Source of the DNA: Mailhella massiliensis | GTDB lineage: Bacteria > Desulfobacterota > Desulfovibrionia > Desulfovibrionales > Desulfovibrionaceae | Reading direction: 5' to 3' | NCBI RefSeq assembly: GCF_020741395.1 | Contig: NZ_DYZA01000097.1 | Span: forward strand, 1-12,418 | DNA length: 12,418 bases | Shown: piece by piece, positions 1 to 4,547 of the stretch | How the letters are laid out: every line of letters begins with the position of its first letter | Position numbering within the stretch: the stretch's first letter is position 1 | Made by a program: the position numbers and the translations under genes | The notes under the pieces: model-generated | The model's input: the letters and a program-made list of their open reading frames with translations, nothing else | Databases searched by the model: none | Told to the model about the DNA's origin: nothing

Positions 1-94
1 GCCCATAAATTACTTTTCTTCCATACTTGGGTGTGAAGACAATATGGTACTTACACAGCCATTTCGTATGTGCCGAATGTTGTTCTTTCGCCAT
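1..94 (-). CDS. tnpA: IS200/IS605 family transposase TnpA, N-terminal part (runs off the window)
   Basis: Reading the minus strand from the ATG at 94-92 gives about 31 residues that continue past position 1. They contain HTKWLCKYHIVFTPKYGRKV, the characteristic N-terminal signature of the HUH/Y1 transposases of the IS200/IS605 family, which move as single-stranded circles. Later catalytic parts (HUH motif, tyrosine) lie outside the window, so intactness cannot be judged. The start is set by the ATG and by an AAAGGTG Shine-Dalgarno-like stretch about 7 nt upstream, which is buried in the hairpin at 95-160. The element is oriented away from yebC. Only the beginning is visible, but the family match is distinctive. 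Confidence 0.88.
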   Translation of the reverse strand, partial: MAKEQHSAHTKWLCKYHIVFTPKYGRKVIYG

Positions 95-160
95 AAAAAA
101 ACACCTTTTTGATGGGGACGGAAGCCTGAACAACTCCGTCTTATCGAAAAGGTGTTTTTT
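95..160 (-). promoter_or_regulatory. Long hairpin in the tnpA leader that hides the ribosome binding site
   Basis: Arms 95-122 and 135-160 pair almost completely: an outer A/T run plus CACCTTTT with AAAAGGTG, and an inner GACGGA with TCCGTC, with small mismatches between and a 12-nt loop. The tnpA Shine-Dalgarno-like sequence (complement of 103-109) lies inside the outer stem. In IS200, leader hairpins are known to block ribosome access and impinging transcription, and the geometry here suggests the same. The T-rich flank on both strands also makes it look like a bidirectional terminator. Confidence 0.7.
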
Positions 161-182
161 CAGGTATAATCGTTTTGAGTTC

Positions 183-199
183 CACCCGCTAAGCGGGTG
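183..199. mobile_element. Subterminal hairpin of the IS200/IS605 end next to tnpA
   Basis: CACCCGC, TAA, GCGGGTG forms a perfect 7-bp stem with a 3-nt loop, followed by TTTTTCTG. IS200/IS605 elements have no terminal inverted repeats. They carry such short imperfect or perfect palindromes near each end for recognition by TnpA. It lies about 90 nt upstream of the tnpA start, which is the expected place for the left-end hairpin. The exact junction with host DNA (probably about 200-240) cannot be fixed without the empty site. It could alternatively be read as a small terminator. Confidence 0.55.
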
Positions 200-246
200 T
201 TTTTCTGTTTCGGTCGCTTCCGCTCCCTCAACTGCCTGAAGTCCTT

Positions 247-281
247 AACAAAAGCCCCCTTTCCACAAAGGAAAGAGGGCT
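247..281 (-). terminator. Rho-independent terminator of the rlmE-yebC operon
   Basis: The arms at 253-264 and 270-281 pair over 12 bp with one mismatch around a 5-nt loop. On the minus strand the stem is followed by TTTTGTT. It lies about 30 nt past the yebC stop codon, the right place to end that operon. Confidence 0.85.
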
Positions 282-312
282 CGAAACTTACTCCTGAAAT
301 CAGGGCAGTACC

Positions 313-1056
313 TTACGCTTCAGGATCGAAATCTTCGGGGAAGTCGGCGTTGGTGTACACGTTCTGCACGTCGTCCAGTTCTTCCAGGGCGTCGGTAAGG
401 CGCATGAGCTTCCTGGCAGTTTCCGCGTCCACGGGCACCAGCATACGGGGCACCATGGCAAGCTGAGCTTCCATCATTTCCACGCTCTGGCCTTCCAGAG
501 TTTCGCGCACGGTGTTGAAATCGGACATGGACGTACGCACTTCCCAGGTATCGTCATTGTCCTGCACGTCATCGGCGCCGGCTTCGAGCACCATGTTCAT
601 CACGGTTTCCTCGTCGGCGTACTTCTCCTTGTCCAGCGTGATGACGCCCATGCGGTCGAACTGGAAGGCCACGGAGCCGCTTTCGCCCATGGCGCCGCCA
701 TACTTGGTGAACACATGGCGCACTTCGGCCACGGTACGGTTCTTGTTGTCGGTGGCGGTTTCCACAATAATGGCCACGCCGCCCGCGCCGTAGCCTTCGT
801 ACATGATTTCGGTAATGTCGCCGCCCGCATCCTGGCCGGTACCCTTGCGGATTGCGGCTTCAATCTTATCCTTGGGCAGGTTCACGGCCTTGGCGGCCGC
901 AATGGCGGAACGCAGACGGGCATTGCCGGCAGGGTCCCCGCCGCTCTTGGCGGCGATGATGATTTCCTTGGCGGCCTTGGTGAAGGCCTTGCCGCGCTTG
1001 GCGTCCTGAGCACCCTTGCGAAGTCTGATGTTTGCCCATTTATTGTGTCCCGACAT
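313..1056 (-). CDS. yebC: YebC/PmpR (TACO1) family protein
   Basis: The product is 247 residues, the usual length of the family, and opens with the hallmark MSGHNKWANIRLRKGAQDAK. It then shows GGDPAGNARLRSAIAAAKA, the NLPKDKIEAAIRKGTG segment, IMYEGYGAGGVAIIVE, TDNKNRTVAEVRHVFTKYGG and the acidic C-terminal domain. Members act in the cytoplasm. Some were described as DNA-binding transcriptional regulators, and recent work links the family to ribosomes and to relief of stalling at proline-rich stretches, as for mitochondrial TACO1. The ATG is preceded by GGAGG at the right distance. The gene lies 24 nt downstream of rlmE, so the two probably share a transcript ending at the terminator at 247-281. 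Nothing in it looks broken. Confidence 0.97.
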   Translation of the reverse strand: MSGHNKWANIRLRKGAQDAKRGKAFTKAAKEIIIAAKSGGDPAGNARLRSAIAAAKAVNLPKDKIEAAIRKGTGQDAGGDITEIMYEGYGAGGVAIIVETATDNKNRTVAEVRHVFTKYGGAMGESGSVAFQFDRMGVITLDKEKYADEETVMNMVLEAGADDVQDNDDTWEVRTSMSDFNTVRETLEGQSVEMMEAQLAMVPRMLVPVDAETARKLMRLTDALEELDDVQNVYTNADFPEDFDPEA

Positions 1057-1080
1057 GTATGCCTCCGAACAAAAAAGTGT

Positions 1081-1683
1081 TTACCCTTGAACAGGCCCCT
1101 TGAATCCCATGCCGACTTCAAAAATTTCCTTGCTTTCGGCGCGGGAACTCTTGGGTTTGAATGTTTTTACCGTGGCAAAACGCGCGCGCAGCGCCTTTGC
1201 CAGCTCCTGAAAGTCCGGCCCCATGAAAATCTTGGCGATGAAGCCCCCGCCCGGCTTGAGATAGCGGTCAGCCACCTCCACGGCCTCCAGGCACAGCTCC
1301 AGAGAGCGAGCCTGGTCGGTGAACTTTGTTCCCGTGGTGCGGGGGGCCATGTCGCTGATGACCATGTCAAACGGCCCCTTCTCCGCAAGCAGAGCCTCAA
1401 ACTCCGGCGTACGCTCAAACACGTCCTCCTGAAGAAACGTCACATTAGGAGGAAAGGCCGTGTCCGTACTCTGCAAATCGCAGGAAAGCACCAGCCCCCT
1501 GTCCCCCACCCTCTCCGCAGCATAGAGCGACCACGAGCCGGGGGCGGCGCCGAGATCCAGCACCTTCATGCCGGGCCTGAAAAGCCGGAAAGCCCTGTCC
1601 ATTTCCTTGAGCTTGTACACGGAACGGGCAGGGTAATGTTCCTCTTTGGCCTTAAGAAAATAATAATCGCGATATACTTTCAT
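1081..1683 (-). CDS. rlmE: 23S rRNA (uridine-2'-O)-methyltransferase RlmE/FtsJ
   Basis: From the ATG at 1683 the protein has 200 residues, a normal RlmE length. The SAM-binding motif VLDLGAAPGSW is at about 41-51. The K-D-K-E catalytic set of the FtsJ family can be placed at K24 (SVYKLKE), D111 (VISDMAP), K151 (FIAKIF) and E186 (SKEIFEV). The enzyme methylates the 2'-OH of a uridine in the A-loop of 23S rRNA on the large subunit. The frame stays open upstream to a TTG at 1725, which would add 14 residues. I prefer the ATG because family members begin close to this motif, but neither start has a clear ribosome binding site. A 13-nt palindrome (1686-1698) sits directly upstream of the ATG. It is the first gene of a two-gene minus-strand operon with yebC. 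Confidence 0.93.
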   Translation of the reverse strand: MKVYRDYYFLKAKEEHYPARSVYKLKEMDRAFRLFRPGMKVLDLGAAPGSWSLYAAERVGDRGLVLSCDLQSTDTAFPPNVTFLQEDVFERTPEFEALLAEKGPFDMVISDMAPRTTGTKFTDQARSLELCLEAVEVADRYLKPGGGFIAKIFMGPDFQELAKALRARFATVKTFKPKSSRAESKEIFEVGMGFKGPVQG

Positions 1684-1876
1684 GGCAGTCCGGGACTGTG
1701 TATCGTATTTCCTGGCAATAGCCAAGAGAACTCGGGCGGGAAATTTTTTGCGGGAAATCTTTTAGCACAAAGCTTTTCGTTTTTCCAGCAAAAGATGGGG
1801 GCATTTCCCGAAAAGCCGATTTCACACAGCGGCCCCGGAAAAAATGCTTCTTCTTTCTCCCGCCTCAGCTGAAAAT

Positions 1877-1903
1877 TTATTCTTGACTTCTTATCAAGAA
1901 TAA
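1877..1903. promoter_or_regulatory. Inverted-repeat operator overlapping the -35 of the dfx promoter
   Basis: TTATTCTTGA (1877-1886) and TCAAGAATAA (1894-1903) are perfect 10-bp arms around a 7-nt spacer. The repeat covers the -35 hexamer and most of the promoter spacer, so a bound protein should affect transcription of the oxygen-defence genes. The core TTGA-N7-TCAA is one base longer than an FNR/CRP-type box (TTGA-N6-TCAA), and the A/T-rich symmetric form could also suit a Fur/PerR family protein. The regulator is not identifiable from this window. Confidence 0.6.
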
Positions 1904-1910
1904 TTATTAT
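1883..1910 (+). promoter_or_regulatory. Sigma70-type promoter for dfx and the downstream redox genes
   Basis: TTGACT (1883-1888) and TATTAT (1905-1910) are separated by 16 bp, close to the consensus. Transcription would start near 1917 and leave a leader of about 58 nt before the dfx ATG. It is the only convincing promoter I see upstream of the dfx-rubredoxin-roo-cyd series. Confidence 0.65.
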
Positions 1911-1974
1911 TTATTCGCGCATCGGGTTCCGCCCCGACGCCATCTTGAAACACACCTCTACCAGGAGACATAAC

Positions 1975-2361
1975 ATGCCTGCAAGATTTGAAGTATATCA
2001 GTGCAAACATTGTGGAAATATTGTGGAAGTCCTTCACGGCGGCGCCGCCCCCCTCATCTGCTGCGGCGAACCCATGAAGCTTATGCGCGAAGGTTCCACC
2101 GACGGCGCCAGCGAAAAGCATGTCCCCGTCATTGAAAAGACGGCAAACGGCTACAAGGTGAAGGTCGGCTCCGCCGCCCATCCCATGGCGGAAGATCATT
2201 ACATTGAATGGATTGAGCTTCTGGCCGACGGCGTTTCCTATTTTGCCTTCCTGAACCCCGGCGACGCTCCCGAAGCCGAATTCTGCGTGAAGGCCGACAA
2301 GGTCACCGCCCGCGAATTCTGCAACAAGCACGGCCTGTGGAAGGCCGCCTTCGAGGGATAA
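1975..2361 (+). CDS. dfx: Desulfoferrodoxin (2Fe superoxide reductase)
   Basis: The 128-residue protein has both iron sites of a class II superoxide reductase. Centre I is the rubredoxin-like C10, C13, C29, C30 near the N-terminus. Centre II is the catalytic H49, H69, H75, C116, H119 site, with E47 and K48 of the conserved EKH motif beside it. These positions agree with those I recall for characterised Desulfovibrio desulfoferrodoxins. It reduces superoxide to hydrogen peroxide in the cytoplasm with electrons from rubredoxin, without releasing oxygen as a dismutase would. The ATG at 1975 follows AGGAGA and starts the family's usual MPxxFEVYxC. An in-frame ATG at 1945 lacks these supports. The next gene starts 2 nt after its stop, with the ribosome binding site inside the end of dfx, so the two are translationally coupled. 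Also called rbo or sor. Confidence 0.97.
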   Translation: MPARFEVYQCKHCGNIVEVLHGGAAPLICCGEPMKLMREGSTDGASEKHVPVIEKTANGYKVKVGSAAHPMAEDHYIEWIELLADGVSYFAFLNPGDAPEAEFCVKADKVTAREFCNKHGLWKAAFEG

Positions 2362-2363
2362 CC

Positions 2364-2717
2364 ATGAAGAAGTATGTGTGCACCCTGTGCCGCTGGGAAT
2401 ACGACCCGGCTGCGGGTGACCCCGATTCCGGCATCGCGCCCGGCACCGCCTTTGAAGATATCCCCGAAGACTGGGTCTGCCCCGTCTGCGGCGCTTCCAA
2501 GGCCGATTTTGAAGCCGTGGAAGGCGAAGCGGAAAAAACGGAAAGCGATATGGCCATGTGGCAGTGCCAGATGAGCAACTGCGGCTATATCTACCGCCCG
2601 GAAAAAGGCGACCGCAAGGGGAAGATCCCCGCAGGAACCTCCTTTGAAGACCTTCCCGACGACTGGCACTGCCCCGTCTGCGGCGCCGGCAAGAAAATGT
2701 TCAAGAAGATCGCCTGA
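2364..2717 (+). CDS. Tandem double-domain rubredoxin
   Basis: The 117-residue protein is two rubredoxins in one chain. Domain 1 (about 1-52) has C6-x2-C9 and C39-x2-C42 with the standard YDPAAGDPDSGI segment. After a charged linker (about 53-64), domain 2 (about 65-117) has C68-x4-C73 and C103-x2-C106. The CX4C spacing of the second domain departs from normal CX2C and resembles the 'type 2' rubredoxin reported from some Desulfovibrio. Each domain should bind one Fe(Cys)4 and carry single electrons in the cytoplasm to Dfx (encoded 2 nt upstream) and ROO (encoded downstream). The ribosome binding site GAGGGA lies in the 3' end of dfx. Domain 1 is nearly identical in DNA to the single rubredoxin at 2948-3106. 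Desulfovibrio loci that I recall have one single-domain rubredoxin here, so the fusion is noteworthy. Confidence 0.93.
   Translation: MKKYVCTLCRWEYDPAAGDPDSGIAPGTAFEDIPEDWVCPVCGASKADFEAVEGEAEKTESDMAMWQCQMSNCGYIYRPEKGDRKGKIPAGTSFEDLPDDWHCPVCGAGKKMFKKIA
2397..2517 (+). repeat. Direct repeat, copy 1 (rubredoxin coding)
   Basis: Positions 2397-2517 and 2981-3101 match at 118 of 121 bases, with an unbroken identical run of 79 bp (2439-2517 and 3023-3101). The three differences are all at third codon positions. This points to recent duplication or gene conversion between domain 1 of the double rubredoxin and the single rubredoxin. Confidence 0.93.
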
Positions 2718-2736
2718 GGGCAAAGAAACTTTCCCC

Positions 2737-2922
2737 ATGGTCCAATGCAAAACTTCTGTGTCCTCCTCTCTGCGAGAGGAGCTCGCCGGAAGCGGCGTAA
2801 AGTTTGAACGCATCCGCCGCATCACCGGCTACCTTGTGGGCACAACCGATCGCTTCAACAACGGCAAGCGAGCGGAAGAGCAGGATAGAGTGAAACACTG
2901 TAACATGGACAACTGGCGCTGA
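2737..2922 (+). CDS. Small NrdD-like protein with a glycyl-radical-type C-terminal motif
   Basis: This 61-residue ORF sits between the two rubredoxin genes. Residues 25-54 match the extreme C-terminus of class III (anaerobic) ribonucleotide reductase. RIRRITGYLVG corresponds to the radical-loop motif (RxxGYL, radical glycine aligned with G31), followed by DRFNNGKRAEEQDRVKH, which matches the family's FNxGKxxExxxRVKH tail. The catalytic barrel, active-site cysteines and four-cysteine zinc site of NrdD are absent; only C4 and C55 are present. Short standalone proteins of this type exist in databases, often named as ribonucleotide reductases, and their role is not established to my knowledge. 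The ribosome binding site is poor (AAAGAAA). The leader before its ATG resembles that of the next rubredoxin. Codon use (AGA, CGA, TCT, ACT) is less biased than in the neighbours. I infer a possible accessory or repair role for NrdD under oxygen stress. Confidence 0.72.
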   Translation: MVQCKTSVSSSLREELAGSGVKFERIRRITGYLVGTTDRFNNGKRAEEQDRVKHCNMDNWR

Positions 2923-2947
2923 GCCACCACACCAAGGAGACTTCCCC

Positions 2948-3106
2948 ATGAAAAAGTACACCTGCAATGTCTGCGGTTACGAATACGACCCGGCTGCGGG
3001 CGACCCTGATTCCGGCATCGCTCCCGGCACCGCCTTTGAAGATATCCCCGAAGACTGGGTCTGCCCCGTCTGCGGCGCTTCCAAGGCCGATTTTGAAGCC
3101 GAGTAA
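2948..3106 (+). CDS. rub: Rubredoxin, single domain
   Basis: The 52-residue protein is a classic rubredoxin: MKKYTCNVCGYEYDPAAG at the start, C6-x2-C9 and C39-x2-C42 as the Fe(Cys)4 ligands, and EDWVCPVCGASK near the end. It is a cytoplasmic one-electron carrier and the likely direct donor to ROO, encoded next, and to desulfoferrodoxin. AAGGAGA lies 7 nt before the ATG, a much better ribosome binding site than that of the preceding small gene. From residue 12 to the end it is almost identical to domain 1 of the double rubredoxin. An intrinsic terminator follows 18 nt after the stop codon. Confidence 0.95.
   Translation: MKKYTCNVCGYEYDPAAGDPDSGIAPGTAFEDIPEDWVCPVCGASKADFEAE
2981..3101 (+). repeat. 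Direct repeat, copy 2 (rubredoxin coding)
   Basis: This is the second copy of the repeat described at 2397-2517, lying 584 bp downstream in the same orientation. Recombination between the copies would delete the NrdD-like gene and rubredoxin domain 2. Confidence 0.93.
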
Positions 3107-3124
3107 TATCCGGCACATCTCTTC

Positions 3125-3160
3125 GCGGGCAGCCTTCGAAAGAAGGCTTCCCGCTTTTTT
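3125..3160 (+). terminator. Intrinsic terminator or attenuator between rub and roo
   Basis: GCGGG (3125-3129) and GCCTTC (3132-3137) pair with GAAGGC (3142-3147) and CCCGC (3150-3154) around a GAAA tetraloop, followed by six T. It has the full form of a rho-independent terminator although roo follows 23 nt later in the same direction and no separate roo promoter is evident. It probably lowers roo-cyd expression relative to dfx and the rubredoxins. Confidence 0.85.
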
Positions 3161-3183
3161 GTTTTACCCCGAGAGAGGAACCT

Positions 3184-4392
3184 ATGAGACCTGTTGAGCT
3201 GAAAAAGGACATTTACTGGGTCGGCGCCGTCGACTTCGATATCCGCAATTTCCATCACTACAGCCGCTCCCCCGAAGGCAGCACCTACAATGCCTATCTC
3301 GTATGCGATGAGAAGAAGGTGCTCTTCGACACCGTGAATGCCCACGAATTTGACACGCTCGTGAAGCACATTTCCGAGATCATCGACCCGGAAAGCATCG
3401 ACTACATCGTGTGCAATCACCTGGAGCAGGACCATTCCGGCGCCCTTCCCCGCATCGTGAAGCTGTGCAAGCCCGAAAAGATCTTCTGCTCGCCCATGGG
3501 CTACAAGTCCATGACGAACATCTATAATACCGAAGGGTGGCCCATTGAGATCGTGAAGGACGGCCAGCGCCTGAACATCGGCAAGCGCAACGTCACCTTC
3601 CTGGAAACCCGCATGCTGCACTGGCCCGACAGCATGGTCTCCTACCTTGAAGAAGACAAGGTCCTTTTCAGCAACGACGCCTTCGGCCAGAATATCGCAA
3701 GCTCCTTCCGCTTCGTGGACGAATGCGACCGCACCGTGCTTTATGATTCCATGAAGCGCTACTACTACAATATCGTGCTGCCCTATTCTCCCCAGGTGCT
3801 CAAGACCCTGAAGCGCGTCACCGACCTCGGCCTGCAGTTCGATATCATCGCCCCCGATCACGGCCTCATCTTCCGTACCCCCGAAGACGTGAAGTTCGTC
3901 ATCGACTCCTACATGGCCTTTGCCGAACAGAAGCCCCAGCTCCGCGCCGTCATTGCCTATGAAAGCATGTGGAACGGCACCGCCAAAATGGCCGAAGCCG
4001 TGGCCGACGGACTGGAAGCGGAAAACGTGCCCTATGTGCTCGTGAACCTCCAGAACTGCCACTGCAGCGACGTGATGACGGAACTTGCCGACAGCGGCGC
4101 GCTCATCCTCGGCTCCGCCACGCGCAACAACATGCCCATGGTCAACATGATGGCCTGCCTCGCCCATGTGAAGGGCCTGCGGCCCCAGAACCTCGTAGGC
4201 GCGACCTTCGGCACCTACGGCTGGTCCGGCGAAGCGCCCAAGATGATGGCCGACGCCCTTGCCGAAATGAAGGTCGAGCTCGTGGGCGAACCGCTCAAGT
4301 GCTACTTCAATCCCCAGGAAGAAGATCTTGCCAAGTGCCGCGAACTCGGCGTCGCCGTGGCCCGCGCCCTGAAGGAAAAATGCGGGGCGTAA
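3184..4392 (+). CDS. roo: Rubredoxin:oxygen oxidoreductase (flavodiiron protein)
   Basis: The 402-residue class A flavodiiron protein has an N-terminal metallo-beta-lactamase-like diiron domain (about 1-250) and a C-terminal flavodoxin domain (about 254-400). The diiron ligands are H79, E81 and D83 in NHLEQDHSG, then H146, D165 and H226, at the positions I recall for Desulfovibrio gigas ROO. ESMWNGTAKM (260-269) forms the FMN phosphate loop. The dimeric cytoplasmic enzyme takes electrons from rubredoxin and reduces oxygen to water, and in some members nitric oxide to nitrous oxide. There is no fused rubredoxin domain as in E. coli NorV, which fits separate rubredoxins just upstream. GAGAGGA precedes the ATG. 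An attenuator-like terminator lies in front and a hairpin-rich spacer behind. Confidence 0.97.
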   Translation: MRPVELKKDIYWVGAVDFDIRNFHHYSRSPEGSTYNAYLVCDEKKVLFDTVNAHEFDTLVKHISEIIDPESIDYIVCNHLEQDHSGALPRIVKLCKPEKIFCSPMGYKSMTNIYNTEGWPIEIVKDGQRLNIGKRNVTFLETRMLHWPDSMVSYLEEDKVLFSNDAFGQNIASSFRFVDECDRTVLYDSMKRYYYNIVLPYSPQVLKTLKRVTDLGLQFDIIAPDHGLIFRTPEDVKFVIDSYMAFAEQKPQLRAVIAYESMWNGTAKMAEAVADGLEAENVPYVLVNLQNCHCSDVMTELADSGALILGSATRNNMPMVNMMACLAHVKGLRPQNLVGATFGTYGWSGEAPKMMADALAEMKVELVGEPLKCYFNPQEEDLAKCRELGVAVARALKEKCGA

Positions 4393-4547
4393 GTCCCTAA
4401 GCCCCGCCCTCTTCCGGGCGGGGCAAGAGCGGCGGGGCTTCCCCATGCCCCGCCGCCCCAACGGAAAAAGAGGCTTTACGAAAAAGCCGCTTCGGCCGAC
4501 CTGAGGCCGCACATCTGGATGCGCAAGAGAGCACCAAGGAGCACAGC
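4393..4547 (+). other. Hairpin-rich spacer between roo and cydA
   Basis: Within 155 nt there are four consecutive inverted repeats. They are 4401-4409/4416-4424 (GCCCCGCCC, 9-bp perfect), 4429-4438/4447-4456 (GCGGCGGGGC, 10-bp perfect), 4468-4477/4483-4492 (one mismatch) and 4494-4497/4505-4508 (GGCC). None is followed by a T-run, so they are not good intrinsic terminators. They may stabilise or process the mRNA or modulate read-through into cydAB. No -35/-10 pair was recognised here. AAGGAG before the cydA ATG is a normal ribosome binding site. Confidence 0.65.

Larger units (their letters stand above)
1684..1974. other. Divergent intergenic region between rlmE and dfx
   Basis: This 291-nt gap is clearly richer in A/T than its surroundings. 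It holds the dfx promoter and operator (1877-1910). Near rlmE it contains a 14-bp tandem repeat, 1736-1749 and 1750-1763 (GCGGGAAAT followed by T or C, then TTTT), with 13 of 14 bases identical. I could not pick a convincing promoter for rlmE on the minus strand. Confidence 0.6.

Noticed and set aside
715..1872. Plus-strand open frame of 385 codons opposite yebC and rlmE
   Set aside because: It spans two real minus-strand genes and their gap and has no family resemblance.
2977..4512. Minus-strand open frame of 511 codons opposite roo
   Set aside because: It is rich in G, H, V and A without any fold signature, as expected from the complement of a GC-biased gene. roo on the plus strand has all metal ligands.
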